From assembly GCF_040605455.1 (NCBI RefSeq), contig NZ_JBEXCV010000039.1, forward strand, positions 1 to 59,875: 59,875 nt of DNA, given 5' to 3'. Of this stretch, positions 29,671-39,104 are shown piece after piece; the first letter of the stretch is position 1, and every line of letters begins with the position of its first letter. The notes below the pieces were generated by a model. The model searched no databases and was not told where the DNA came from. It saw only the letters and a program-made list of their open reading frames with translations. The position numbers were made by a program, and so were the translations under genes. The stretch is from Embleya sp040605455 (GTDB lineage: Bacteria > Actinomycetota > Actinomycetes > Streptomycetales > Streptomycetaceae).

Positions 29671-30246
29671 CGGGGCCTCGTTCCGGCGTTCGGCCCGGGC
29701 CGCCCCGCGCTCGCGCCCGCCCGGGGACCCGGGCCACGTTGGTGGCCGGGCCGACGCCGCGCCACATTGGCCGCGCTCGCCCCGTGTGCTCGCCGGGCGG
29801 CCCGGGTCACGTCGACGGGACCGCCGCCGGCGCCGTACCGACCGGGCCGTACCGACCGCGCCGCACCGACCAGACCCCCCGCACCGGCCACGCGCGCTCA
29901 CTGGGTGACCCCGTTACGTCGGGGGCCGATGTCCGCGCTGTGCCGGTCGGGTCCACATCGGCCGCGCCGCCGGGCAACCCGGGTCACGCCGGCGGCGCGG
30001 CGCGGGCCGCCGTTCGCGCCAACCGTTCGCGCTGCCCCGACCGGGCTGTACCGACCGGCCCACAGCAGACGCGACACACCAGCACGCCGCCACCGACCCG
30101 GCCACATCACACGCACCGCACCGCACCGCACCGGGCGGATCGTGGCGTAGACCTCGCCTCCGCCCGGTGCACCCGCACCCGCACCCGCGCCCGCCCTGTC
30201 CGGCTTCGTGAGCCCGGCTCTCACGCGATCGCAGCAACCACCGACC
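29671..30246. other. Very GC-rich gene-free stretch with degenerate repeats
   Basis: About 575 bases between the Clp-N gene and tex, with no convincing protein in any frame. It is built from repeated words such as CCGTACCGACCG, GGCCCGGGTCACG and (CCGCA)n (three CCGCA-type units near 30115-30135). It probably contains the 3' ends of both convergent transcripts; I see no single clear hairpin. Confidence 0.5.
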
Positions 30247-32742
30247 TCACTCCACCAACCCGGCCCGTCGCAGCGCGTCCGCGATCGCGCCGCCGCCCCC
30301 GGCCGGCCCCTGCGGACCGCGGGTCTGCTTCGGCGGCGTGGCGGCCCGTCGTCCCTGACCCCCGCCACCCGCAGCGCCGTTGCCGCCCTGGCGCGCACCA
30401 CCCTGGCGGCCGTCTCCCGACCGCCCTTCGCCCCGCCGCCCGTCGCCCTGCGGTCGGCCCTCGCGCGGCCCGCGCTCACGTGGGCCCCGGTCGGCGCGGT
30501 CCCCGCGATCCGCACGTGGCCCGCGCTGCTCCGCCTCGTCCTCCAGGCGCAGCGTCAGCGAGATCCGCTTGCGCGGGATGTCCACGTCGAGCACCTTGAC
30601 CCGGACCACATCGCCCGACTTGACCACGTCGTGCGGGTCGCTCACGAACGTCTTCGACATGGCCGAGACGTGCACGAGGCCGTCCTGGTGCACGCCGACG
30701 TCCACGAACGCGCCGAATGCGGCCACGTTGGTGACCACACCCTCCAGGAGCATCCCGGGTTGCAGGTCGGACAACTTCTCGACGCCCTCCTTGAAGGTCG
30801 CCGTCTTGAACGCCGGTCGCGGGTCGCGGCCCGGCTTCTCCAACTCGCGCAGGATGTCGGTCACCGTCGGCAGGCCGAACTTCTCGTCGGTGAACGCCTT
30901 CGGGTCCAGCGCGCGCAGCCTGGGCGCCGCGCCGATCAGGGTCCGCACGTCACCGCCCGCCGCCGCGGCGATCTTGCGCACCACCGGGTACGCCTCCGGG
31001 TGCACGGAGGACGAGTCCAGCGGGTCGTCACCGGCCGGGATCCGCAGGAAGCCCGCAGCCTGCTCGAACGCCTTCGGACCCAGCCGCGCGACGTTCTTCA
31101 GGTCGCGCCTGGTCTTGAACGGGCCGTTGGCGTCCCGGTGTTGCACGATGTTCTCGGCCAGCGTCGCGCCGATCCCGGACACCCGGGTGAGCAGCGGCGC
31201 GGACGCCGTGTTGACGTCCACGCCGACCGCGTTCACGCAGTCCTCGACCACCGCGTCCAGCGACCGGGACAACTTCAGTTCGGACAGGTCGTGCTGGTAC
31301 TGGCCGACGCCGATCGACTTCGGGTCGATCTTGACCAACTCGGCCAGCGGGTCCTGGAGTCGGCGAGCGATGGAGACCGCACCGCGCAACGACACGTCCA
31401 GGTCCGGGAGTTCCTGCGAGGCGAACGCCGAGGCGCTGTACACCGACGCGCCCGCCTCGGAAACCATCACCTTGGTCAGGCCCAACTCGGGGTGCTTGGC
31501 GATCAGTTCGGCGGCCAGCTTGTCGGTCTCGCGCGAGGCGGTACCGTTGCCGATCGCGATCAGGTCCACCCGGTGTGCGGCGGCCAGCTTCGCGAGTGTG
31601 GCGATCGACTCGTCCCACCGGCGACGCGGCTCGTGCGGGTAGATCGTCTCGGTGGCGACCACCTTGCCGGTGTCGTCGGTGACCGCGACCTTGACCCCGG
31701 TACGCAGGCCCGGGTCCAGACCCATGGTGGCGCGGGTGCCGGCCGGCGCCGCGAGCAGCAGGTCGCGCAGGTTGGCCGCGAACACCCGGACCGCCTCGTC
31801 CTCGGCCTCCTGCCGCAGCCGACCGCGCAGGTCGATGCCCAGGTGCACCAGGATCCGGGTACGCCAGGCCCAGCGCACGGTGTCCGCGAGCCACTTGTCG
31901 GCCGGACGGTCGCGGTTGACGACGCCGAACGTGTGCGCGATCGAGCGCTCGTACTCGGTCGGGCCGTCGACCTCCTCGTCCGTCGAGGGCGCGAGGGTGA
32001 GGTCGAGAACGTCCTCCTTCTCGCCGCGGAACATGGCCAGGATCCGGTGCGAGGGGAGCCGGGTGAACGGCTCGGCGAAATCGAAGTAGTCGGCGAACTT
32101 GGCGCCCGCCTCCTCCTTGCCTTCGCGCACCTTGGCGACGACCCGTCCGCGCGTCCACATCTTCTCGCGCAGCGCGCCGATCAGGTCGGCGTCCTCGGCG
32201 AACCTCTCGACCAGGATCGAGCGCGCGCCGTCCAGTGCCGCCTGGGCGTCGGCGACGCCCTTGTCCGCGTCGACGAACGCCTCGGCCGCGGCGACCGGGT
32301 CGCGCGAGGGGTCGCCCAGCAGGTCGAGCGCGAGCGGTTCCAGGCCGGCCTCGCGGGCGATCTGCGCCTTGGTCCGCCGCTTCGTCTTGTACGGGAGGTA
32401 GATGTCCTCCAGTCGGGCCTTGGAGTCGGCCGCCAGGATCTGCGCCCGCAGGGGGTCGTCCAACTTGCCCTGCGCCTCGATCGCGGCGAGCACGGCCGTG
32501 CGGCGCTCCTCCAACTCCCGCAGGTAGCGCAGGCGCTCCTCCAGGTTGCGCAGCTGCGTGTCGTCCAGGGTCCCGGTGACCTCCTTGCGGTACCGGGCGA
32601 TGAACGGCACGGTCGCCCCACCGTCGAGCAACTCGACCGCGGCCCTGACCTGCCCCTCCCGAACCCCGAGCTCCTCGGCGATCCGCCGATGCACATCCTG
32701 CCGCACGACCTGCTCCGAACCCTGCTGCCCCGACACCGACAT
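30247..32742 (-). CDS. tex: Tex RNA-binding transcription accessory protein
   Basis: The 831-residue protein has the full Tex layout: N-terminal helical region (RRIAEELGVREGQVRAAVEL, FIARYRKEVTGTLDDTQLRN), a YqgF/RNase-H-like domain (TMGLDPGLRTGVKVAVTD), the helix-hairpin-helix pair (VNTASAPLLTRVSGIGATLA) and a C-terminal S1 domain (GMLLEGVVTNVAAFGAFVDV). The Arg/Gly/Gln-rich tail (residues about 745-800) is characteristic of actinomycete Tex. ATG 32742 is the start used; an ATG at 32775 in the same frame is possible, and neither has a strong site. The protein binds nucleic acids and is linked to transcription and stress responses. Confidence 0.93.
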   Translation of the reverse strand: MSVSGQQGSEQVVRQDVHRRIAEELGVREGQVRAAVELLDGGATVPFIARYRKEVTGTLDDTQLRNLEERLRYLRELEERRTAVLAAIEAQGKLDDPLRAQILAADSKARLEDIYLPYKTKRRTKAQIAREAGLEPLALDLLGDPSRDPVAAAEAFVDADKGVADAQAALDGARSILVERFAEDADLIGALREKMWTRGRVVAKVREGKEEAGAKFADYFDFAEPFTRLPSHRILAMFRGEKEDVLDLTLAPSTDEEVDGPTEYERSIAHTFGVVNRDRPADKWLADTVRWAWRTRILVHLGIDLRGRLRQEAEDEAVRVFAANLRDLLLAAPAGTRATMGLDPGLRTGVKVAVTDDTGKVVATETIYPHEPRRRWDESIATLAKLAAAHRVDLIAIGNGTASRETDKLAAELIAKHPELGLTKVMVSEAGASVYSASAFASQELPDLDVSLRGAVSIARRLQDPLAELVKIDPKSIGVGQYQHDLSELKLSRSLDAVVEDCVNAVGVDVNTASAPLLTRVSGIGATLAENIVQHRDANGPFKTRRDLKNVARLGPKAFEQAAGFLRIPAGDDPLDSSSVHPEAYPVVRKIAAAAGGDVRTLIGAAPRLRALDPKAFTDEKFGLPTVTDILRELEKPGRDPRPAFKTATFKEGVEKLSDLQPGMLLEGVVTNVAAFGAFVDVGVHQDGLVHVSAMSKTFVSDPHDVVKSGDVVRVKVLDVDIPRKRISLTLRLEDEAEQRGPRADRGDRADRGPRERGPREGRPQGDGRRGEGRSGDGRQGGARQGGNGAAGGGGQGRRAATPPKQTRGPQGPAGGGGAIADALRRAGLVE

Positions 32743-33158
32743 CGTCACGTCCCGATCCACCTCATCACCAACCATCACCCCCGGCATTCTCCCGGGCTCG
32801 CCCACGTTTGTCGTGCAGCGGGGGCGCGCGGTGCGTCTCGAACACAGGCATTCGCCCCGACACGGTGGACGGACGTCCGGTCCGGAGCAGGCGATCAGCC
32901 GTCCCAGGGATCCCACTCGGCCGTATCGAACTCGAACCCGAACGGCGCCGGAGGGTCGCCGTCGCCGACCTCGAACATGTTGAGGTCGGTGGTCTGCACC
33001 GACCGCCAACCGAAACCCGGAACCGAGAGCTCCGCGGCGAAGAGACCGCCACGTCGGCGGCCTCCTCTCCGATCCGAGTCGAGCGATGCCGTGCGCGCAC
33101 GGGTGCCGAGATCAAGGCTACCGAGGGACGAAGTGGACCGAGGCCGTATCGCCGGGCG
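32743..33158. other. Spacer between tex and the Lrp gene; possible 34-residue minus ORF
   Basis: No clear gene. On the minus strand a short open stretch ends at 32895 with NMFEVGDGDPPAPFGFEFD then TAEWDPWDG, which has a natural-looking acidic/aromatic ending and could be a small peptide from a GTG near 32999, or the tail of a decayed gene. tex promoter elements should also be here. Confidence 0.3.
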
Positions 33159-33692
33159 CTACGCCGGGTGCTCGCGCAAAGCCGGGACGCGGGTGGGGCG
33201 GGGGCGTTTTTGGGCTTCGAGGAGGGGGAGGGTGCGCATCGGGACGACCTCGGACAGGACGATCACGCTCGTGGAGCGGACCACCTCGGGGATGCGGTTG
33301 ATGTCGATCAGGATCTGTTGCAGATCCTGGTTCGAGGTGGCGGCGATCCGACAGTGCACGTCGCCGGTGCCGGTGGTGCCGTACGCCTCCAGCACCTGGG
33401 GGACCGCGCTCAGTGCGGCGGCCACGCCGGACAGGCCGCCCTGGGCGATCTCCAGTGTGACGAAGGCCAGAACCGGGTATCCGGCGGCGACCAGATCGAC
33501 CTCCGGGCCGTAGCCGGTGATCACTCCGGCGGCCTCCATGCGCTCCAGGCGGGCCTGGACCGTGGCGCGGGAGACCCCGATCACCCGGGACAGCTCCAAC
33601 ATGCCCGCCCGCGGGTGCTGGCGGCCCGCTCGGATGAGACGCACGTCCAATTCGTCGAGCGTGCTGCGCGAATCCTGAAGATCGTCCCGCAT
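33159..33692 (-). CDS. Lrp/AsnC-family regulator, probable controller of tyrosine catabolism
   Basis: The 177-residue protein is an Lrp/AsnC regulator: the HTH (LDVRLIRAGRQHPRAGMLEL, SRVIGVSRATVQARLERMEA) is followed by a C-terminal RAM ligand-sensing domain (AGYPVLAFVTLEIAQG, YGTTGTGDVHCRIAATSNQD). It is divergent from hppD and the homogentisate genes, with a palindrome in between, so it most likely senses an aromatic amino acid or a pathway intermediate. The C-terminal tail (LEAQKRPRPTRVPALREHPA) is basic. Confidence 0.88.
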   Translation of the reverse strand: MRDDLQDSRSTLDELDVRLIRAGRQHPRAGMLELSRVIGVSRATVQARLERMEAAGVITGYGPEVDLVAAGYPVLAFVTLEIAQGGLSGVAAALSAVPQVLEAYGTTGTGDVHCRIAATSNQDLQQILIDINRIPEVVRSTSVIVLSEVVPMRTLPLLEAQKRPRPTRVPALREHPA

Positions 33693-33802
33693 ATGGCCGC
33701 CTCACCTAGGCAATCTGTATAGCTCCCGGGCTTGATGTTGTCAGATGTTGCATTCGGAAGTGTACTTCCGGCATCCGTTCCTTTCCGAGGGGATCGCGCG
33801 TC
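33693..33802. promoter_or_regulatory. lrp-hppD divergent promoter with perfect palindrome
   Basis: CGGAAGT-GT-ACTTCCG at 33755-33770 is a perfect inverted repeat (7-bp arms, 2-bp centre). It sits midway between the regulator and hppD, about 33 bp from the hppD ATG. The hppD ribosome-binding site GAGGGG is at about 33787. Lrp-type proteins bind such imperfect or perfect dyads as oligomers. Confidence 0.7.
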
Positions 33803-34972
33803 ATGAGCACCTTCACCACCCTTGAGGACACCGACGCCCTCGTCGGCGCCGTCGAGCACGACCCGGCGGGGGACCCGTTCCCGGTCGTCGCGATGGACCA
33901 TGTTCGTTTCTTCGTCGGCAACGCCAAGCAGGCCGCGCACTACTATTCGACGGCGTTCGGGATGACCTGCGTCGCCTACCGCGGGCCCGAGACCGGGTGC
34001 CGCGACGTCGCCGAGTACGTGCTCGTGTCCGGCAAGGCACGTTTCCGCATCACCGGCGAGGTCCACGCCGGCACCGAGGTCGGCGTCGCGACCGCCGCCC
34101 ACGGCGACGGCGTCTCCGACATCGCCATCGAGGTCCCCGACGTCGACAAGGCGATCGCCTTCGCGCGGGAGAACGGCGCGACCGTGCTGGTCGAGCCGCA
34201 CGACGACACCGACGAGCACGGCACGGTGCGTACCGCGGTGCTGGCCACCTACGGCGAGACCCGACACACGCTGGTGGACCGGTCCGGCTACAAGGGCCCG
34301 TTCCTGCCCGGCTTCGTCGCCGCCGAGCCGCTGTTCCGCGCCAAGCCGGCCGAGCACCCCAAGCGCTACTTCCAGGCCATCGACCACTGCGTGGGCAACG
34401 TCGAGTTGGGCCGCATGGACGAGTGGGTCTCCTTCTACAACCGCGTCATGGGTTTCACCAACATGAAGGAGTTCGTCGGCGACGACATCGCCACCGAATA
34501 CTCCGCGCTCATGTCCAAGGTGGTCACCAGTGGCAACCATCGGGTGAAGTTCCCGCTGAACGAGCCCGCGATCAGCCGCAAGAAGTCGCAGATCGACGAG
34601 TACCTCGAGTTCTACGGCGGCCCGGGCGTGCAGCACATCGCGCTGGCCACCGGCGACATCGTGGCCTCGGTGCGCGCGATGGCCGAGATGGGCGTCGAGT
34701 TCCTGTCCACCCCGGACAGCTACTACGACACGCTCGGGGAATGGGCCGGCGAGACCCGGGTACCCGTCGAGACGTTGCGCGAACTGAAGATCCTGGTCGA
34801 CCGCGACGAGGACGGCTACCTGTTGCAAATCTTCACCAAGCCCGTCCAGGACCGGCCGACCGTGTTCTTCGAGCTGATCGAGCGGCACGGTTCGCTCGGC
34901 TTCGGCAAGGGGAACTTCAAGGCGCTGTTCGAGGCGATCGAGCGCGAGCAGGAGCGGCGCGGCAACCTCTAG
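33803..34972 (+). CDS. hppD: 4-hydroxyphenylpyruvate dioxygenase
   Basis: The 389-residue enzyme converts 4-hydroxyphenylpyruvate to homogentisate. Both vicinal-oxygen-chelate halves are complete; the Fe ligands are visible as His in AIDHCVGN, His in GVQHIALAT and Glu in FFELIERHG. LQIFTKPVQDRPTVFFE and the C-terminal GFGKGNFKALFEAIEREQ are diagnostic. ATG 33803 has GAGGGG upstream. It is the first gene of the operon and starts opposite the Lrp-type regulator. Confidence 0.97.
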   Translation: MSTFTTLEDTDALVGAVEHDPAGDPFPVVAMDHVRFFVGNAKQAAHYYSTAFGMTCVAYRGPETGCRDVAEYVLVSGKARFRITGEVHAGTEVGVATAAHGDGVSDIAIEVPDVDKAIAFARENGATVLVEPHDDTDEHGTVRTAVLATYGETRHTLVDRSGYKGPFLPGFVAAEPLFRAKPAEHPKRYFQAIDHCVGNVELGRMDEWVSFYNRVMGFTNMKEFVGDDIATEYSALMSKVVTSGNHRVKFPLNEPAISRKKSQIDEYLEFYGGPGVQHIALATGDIVASVRAMAEMGVEFLSTPDSYYDTLGEWAGETRVPVETLRELKILVDRDEDGYLLQIFTKPVQDRPTVFFELIERHGSLGFGKGNFKALFEAIEREQERRGNL

Positions 34973-35088
34973 GTCCCGTCCGGCAGGACAGGACCCAGGC
35001 CGTGGGCCGGCCGTCGCGCGCGGCGGCGGTCGGCGGAAGTCGGGCCGGGCACGGCGGCACGGGTAGCAGACGGAGGAGTCGGGCAGTC

Positions 35089-36291
35089 ATGGCGTACTAC
35101 CGCAGCGTGGGCGAGGTGCCGCCGAAGCGGCATACCCAGCACCGCCGCCCGGACGGCGGCCTGTACTACGAGGAGCTGATGGGTGAGGAGGGCTTCTCCT
35201 CCGACTCCTCGCTGCTCTATCACCGCGCGATCCCGTCGGCCATCGCCGACGCGAGCGTGTGGGAAGTCCCCGACCAGAGCGTCACCGCCAACCATCCGCT
35301 CAAGCCGCGCCACCTCAAGCTGCACGAGCTGTTCGCGGACAACGAGTGGAAGGCGGTCGACGCGGTCACCGGCCGCCGGCTGGTGCTGGGCAACGGCGAC
35401 GTACGGATCTCCTACGTGGTCGCGGGCAGCCCCTCGCCGCTTTACCGCAACGCGCTCGGCGACGAGTGCGTGTACATCGAGTCCGGCTCCGGGACGGTGG
35501 AGACCGTGTTCGGCGCGCTCACCGTCGGCCCCGGCGACTACGTGATACTGCCGCGCGCCACCACCCACCGGTGGGTGCCCGGCACCGAGGAACCGCTGCG
35601 CGCGTACTGCATCGAGGCCAATTCGCACATCACGCCCGCCAAGCGCTACCTGTCCCGGTTCGGCCAACTGCTCGAGCACGCGCCGTTCTGCGAGCGCGAC
35701 CTGTGCGGGCCGGTCCAGCCGCTGCTCGCCGAGGGCACCGACGTCGAGGTACTGGTCAAGCACCGCGGCCTGGGCGGCGAGATCGCCGGCACCCGCTACG
35801 TGTTCCCCACCCACCCGTTCGACGTGGTCGGCTGGGACGGGTGCCTGTACCCGTACGTGTTCAACATCTCCGACTTCGAGCCGATCACCGGCCGGATCCA
35901 CCAGCCGCCGCCCGCGCACCAGGTGTTCGAGGGGCAAGGCTTCGTGATCTGCAACTTCGTGCCGCGCAAGGTGGACTACCACCCGCTGTCGATCCCGGTG
36001 CCGTACTACCACTCGAACGTGGACTCGGACGAGGTCATGTTCTACTGCGGCGGCAACTACGAGGCCCGCAAGGGGTCCGGGATCGGCCAGGGCTCGATCT
36101 CGCTGCACCCGGGCGGGCACGCGCACGGGCCGCAGCCCGGTGCCTACGAGCGCAGCATCGGCATCGAGTTCTTCGACGAGCTCGCGGTCATGGTGGACAC
36201 CTTCCGCCCGCTCGGCGTCGGCGAGGGTGGCCTCGCGAGCGAGGATCAGGGTTACGCGTGGACCTGGGCCGGGAAGGCGCCTCGACCATGA
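35089..36291 (+). CDS. hmgA: Homogentisate 1,2-dioxygenase
   Basis: The 400-residue cupin protein opens homogentisate to maleylacetoacetate. The N-terminus YYRSVGEVPPKRHTQHRRPD and the family blocks YNVFNISDFEPITGR-like YVFNISDFEPITGRIHQP, DEVMFYCGGNYEARKGSGIG and SISLHPGGHAHGPQPGAYE (with the Fe-binding His/Glu set) are present. GGAGGAG lies 10 nt before ATG 35089. Its last codons overlap the next start (ATGA). Confidence 0.95.
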   Translation: MAYYRSVGEVPPKRHTQHRRPDGGLYYEELMGEEGFSSDSSLLYHRAIPSAIADASVWEVPDQSVTANHPLKPRHLKLHELFADNEWKAVDAVTGRRLVLGNGDVRISYVVAGSPSPLYRNALGDECVYIESGSGTVETVFGALTVGPGDYVILPRATTHRWVPGTEEPLRAYCIEANSHITPAKRYLSRFGQLLEHAPFCERDLCGPVQPLLAEGTDVEVLVKHRGLGGEIAGTRYVFPTHPFDVVGWDGCLYPYVFNISDFEPITGRIHQPPPAHQVFEGQGFVICNFVPRKVDYHPLSIPVPYYHSNVDSDEVMFYCGGNYEARKGSGIGQGSISLHPGGHAHGPQPGAYERSIGIEFFDELAVMVDTFRPLGVGEGGLASEDQGYAWTWAGKAPRP

Positions 36292-37160
36292 GCGCACCCA
36301 CCGACGCCCCCGAGACCCTGTACCAGGCACTGTTCACCGGACTGTGGGACGACGCGGCGTTGTTCCCGCCCGGCAACGCCCCGATGACCGAAGCGGTGCC
36401 CGCGCACCGGCTGTACCGCACCGAATGGTTCGCACCGTTCGTGCGCAACTTCCTGGTCGGCACGGCACACGTGCCCGACCTGCTCGCCCTCGCCGATCCC
36501 GACGCGCCACTGCGGATCGTGCTCGTGGCCCCCGGCGGCCCCGCCACCGTGGGGCCCGCCGTACGCACCATCCTGAACACCCCCGGGTTGTTCCTGGAGG
36601 GCATCGAGGTCGCCGGCGACGGCGAGATCGGCAAGGCGGTCGCGGCGCTGCACGAACACCTGCCGGAGATGACGGCGGGCTACGTCGAGGTCCTCAAAGG
36701 CGCGGGCCTCGACGCTGACCTGGACAATCTCGCCGGCACGTACGGGCGGCCCAAGTTCCGCACCGGCGGTACCGCCGCGCACGCGTTCCCGGACGAGGCC
36801 GAGCTGGCCGCGTTCGTGTACGCGTGCCGGATCCGCGAACTGCCGTTCAAGGTCACGGCCGGGCTGCACAACGCCGTGCGGCACACCGACCCGACCACGG
36901 GTTTCGAGCACCACGGTTACCTCAACCTGTTGCTCGCCACCCACCACGCCGTCGCCGGCGCCGAACCCGACGCGCTCGCGGACGTACTCGCGCTCCGCGA
37001 CAGCGCGGAACTCACCCGGATGGCGCACGATCTGACCCTGACCGAGCGCACCCGCCTGCGCGGCTACCTGACCTCGTACGGCACCTGTAGCGTCGCCGAG
37101 CCGCTCCAGGACGCGCTCACCCTGGGTCTGCTCGGCGAACCCCCGCGTCACCGCGACTGA
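36288..37160 (+). CDS. Unknown protein co-translated with hmgA, between hmgA and fahA
   Basis: The 290-residue soluble protein overlaps the hmgA stop by 4 bases and is followed 22 bases later by fahA. It has a barrel-like order of strands and helices: LYQALFTGLWDDAALFPPGN, PLRIVLVAPGG, GIEVAGDGEI, AGYVEVLKGAG, RELPFKVTAGLHNAVRHTD and GYLNLLLATHHA. KVTAGLHNAVRHTD and NAPMTE-like segments may be functional. I do not know the family. Its position, where a maleylacetoacetate isomerase (GST fold) is found in other bacteria, makes it a candidate for that step or for an auxiliary one, but there is no GST similarity. Confidence 0.85.
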   Translation: MSAPTDAPETLYQALFTGLWDDAALFPPGNAPMTEAVPAHRLYRTEWFAPFVRNFLVGTAHVPDLLALADPDAPLRIVLVAPGGPATVGPAVRTILNTPGLFLEGIEVAGDGEIGKAVAALHEHLPEMTAGYVEVLKGAGLDADLDNLAGTYGRPKFRTGGTAAHAFPDEAELAAFVYACRIRELPFKVTAGLHNAVRHTDPTTGFEHHGYLNLLLATHHAVAGAEPDALADVLALRDSAELTRMAHDLTLTERTRLRGYLTSYGTCSVAEPLQDALTLGLLGEPPRHRD

Positions 37161-37182
37161 TCCGATCGAGGAGCCTCACGCC

Positions 37183-38403
37183 ATGCCCACCACCTGGGTC
37201 CCGCTGCCGACCGACACGGTGTACGGCATCGACAACCTGCCCTACGGCGTGTTCACCACCGACCGCGAGCCGGATCGGCCGCGCGTGGGGGTGGCGATCG
37301 GCGACTTCGTGCTGGACGCCGGCGCGGCGGCGCACGCGGTCGGCGCGCCGGCCGACGTGCTGGACGCGCCGAGCCTGACCGCACTGATGGCGGCCGGCCG
37401 GGCGACCTGGAGCGCGGTGCGGGCCTCGCTCACCACCTGGCTGACCGACCCGGACCTGCGGGCGAGCGTCGAACCGCACCTGATCTCGCGTCAGGAGGCG
37501 GTGCTCCGACTGCCGTTCGAGGTCGCCGACTACGTCGACTTCTACGCCTCCGAGCACCACGCGAGCAACCTCGGCAAGATCTTCCGACCCGGCTCCGAGC
37601 CACTGACGCCGAACTGGAAGCACCTGCCCATCGGTTACCACGGCCGCGCCGGCACCGTGGTCGTCTCGCACACGCCGATCGTGCGACCCAGCGGGCAGCG
37701 CAAGGCGCCCACCGACGCGGCGCCCTCGTTCGGGCCCACCCGCCGGCTGGACATCGAGGCCGAGGTCGGCTTCGTGGTCGGCGTCGGCTCCGAACTCGGC
37801 ACTCCCGTGGGCCTGGGCGACTTCGCCGAGCACGTGTTCGGCGTGTGTCTGCTCAACGACTGGTCCGCCCGGGACATCCAGGCCTGGGAGTACGTCCCGC
37901 TCGGCCCGTTCCTGGGCAAGTCCTTCGCCACGTCGGTGTCGCCGTGGATCGTCCCCCTCGAGGCACTCGGCGTCGCGCGCGTGGCACCCCCCGCGCGCGA
38001 CGTCGAGCCACTGCCCTACCTGGACGACCGTGCCGGCGAACCGTGGGGCCTGGACCTGGCCCTGGAGGTCCGGCTCAACGGACACCTGATCTCCCGGCCG
38101 CCGTTCGCGGCGATGTACTGGACCGCCGCACAGCAGCTCGCACATATGACCGTCAACGGCGCGGCGCTGCGCCCGGGCGACCTGTTCGCCTCCGGCACGG
38201 TCAGCGGCCCCGATCTCGATCAGCGCGGCGCGCTGATCGAGATCACCTGGAACGGCGAGAACCCCCTCAAACTCCCGGACGGGTCCACCCGGACCTATCT
38301 GGAGGACGGCGACGAGGTCACGATCACCGCTACCGCCCCCGGTCCGAACGGCACTCGTATCGGATTCGGCGAGGTAAGCGGGCGAATCCTGGCGGCGCGC
38401 TGA
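37183..38403 (+). CDS. fahA: Fumarylacetoacetase
   Basis: The 406-residue hydrolase cleaves fumarylacetoacetate to fumarate and acetoacetate, the end of tyrosine catabolism. It has the two-domain FAH layout; landmarks are DFYASEHHASNLGKIFRPG (Asp and His of the active site), LPIGYHGRAGTVVVS, RRLDIEAEVGFVVG, LLNDWSARDIQAWEYVPLGP and GKSFATSVSPWIVPLEAL. ATG 37183 follows GAGGAG. The operon ends here: a near-perfect 33-bp hairpin follows 4 bases after the stop. Confidence 0.96.
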   Translation: MPTTWVPLPTDTVYGIDNLPYGVFTTDREPDRPRVGVAIGDFVLDAGAAAHAVGAPADVLDAPSLTALMAAGRATWSAVRASLTTWLTDPDLRASVEPHLISRQEAVLRLPFEVADYVDFYASEHHASNLGKIFRPGSEPLTPNWKHLPIGYHGRAGTVVVSHTPIVRPSGQRKAPTDAAPSFGPTRRLDIEAEVGFVVGVGSELGTPVGLGDFAEHVFGVCLLNDWSARDIQAWEYVPLGPFLGKSFATSVSPWIVPLEALGVARVAPPARDVEPLPYLDDRAGEPWGLDLALEVRLNGHLISRPPFAAMYWTAAQQLAHMTVNGAALRPGDLFASGTVSGPDLDQRGALIEITWNGENPLKLPDGSTRTYLEDGDEVTITATAPGPNGTRIGFGEVSGRILAAR

Positions 38404-38407
38404 CTCG

Positions 38408-38440
38408 ATGCCGGCTCCCGCAACTTGCGGGAGCCGGCAT
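38408..38440 (+). terminator. Strong terminator of the tyrosine operon
   Basis: ATGCCGGCTCCCGCAA at 38408-38423 and TTGCGGGAGCCGGCAT at 38425-38440 form a perfect 16-bp inverted repeat around one base (functional loop about 5), followed by TTTC. It is the most convincing terminator in the window. Confidence 0.92.
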
Positions 38441-39104
38441 TTCGCCGTGGTGCGACCGCGCTGCGGCACATGGCCGCGCGGGGTGTCCGTGTCGCCGTTT
38501 CCGGGCCATCGCGCCGGGGCCCACGCCCGGCCCTCGTGTCGCGCCGTGTCGGCCGCGCACGGATCCGTGCGTGCGGCGATCTCGGCCCGAATCGCCGAAT
38601 CGCCGAATCGCCGGATCGGTGGTCGACCGGGCCCGGTAGGCGTGCATGGCCGAAAAGTGACGCACCGCGTCCGTCCCGATCGCGGCGGCACACTCGCTGC
38701 GCAGCGCCCAGATGCCGGGTGCGGCCCGGCCGACCGTCCATCCGGGATCACTCCGGGACGGCCACCGGCGGCGTTCGGGCGGCCTCCGGGCGACTCCGAG
38801 CCGTCTTGGGCGGTCGTGTGCCCGACGTACTTGCGGCGGCCCGTGCGGGCGAGGCCAAGGCGGCCTCGTGCGGCTGCGCCGTGCCCCCGGCCGGCCCGGC
38901 CACGGTTCGCCGCCGATACCGTCGACGAGCGTCCGCAGCGGATGTGGCCCTCGCGGTCCACGTCTCGGGCGCGTGCATACGCTGCCCCTTGGTAGGTCGG
39001 GTGACCCGCCGGGGACGGCGGGAGCCGCCGTTGCCCGCCCGGGACGGCCGGAGCGGCCATCCCTCGCCCAGGAGGGCCGGAGCCGCCGTTCCCGGCCCGG
39101 ATTC
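38441..39104. other. Gene-free stretch with short tandem repeats
   Basis: No gene is convincing in any frame, although several frames are open by composition. It contains three perfect tandem copies of GAATCGCC (38589-38612, with a fourth degenerate unit) and three ~30-bp imperfect units (39011-39099) sharing GGACGGC.GGAGCCGCCGTT. Confidence 0.5.

Noticed and set aside
30060..30135. CCGCA-type tandem words resembling a CRISPR leader or array
   Set aside because: The units are too short and there are no spacers; no cas genes are in the window.
30208..33513. A 1101-residue plus-strand frame opposite tex
   Set aside because: It is the antisense of tex, with extreme Arg/His/Asp/Val repeats and no motif, while tex on the other strand is a perfect family match.
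38443..39104. Several long plus- and minus-strand frames after the tyrosine operon
   Set aside because: None has a ribosome-binding site plus a protein-like composition; they read as low-complexity Arg/Pro/Gly sequence with tandem repeats.
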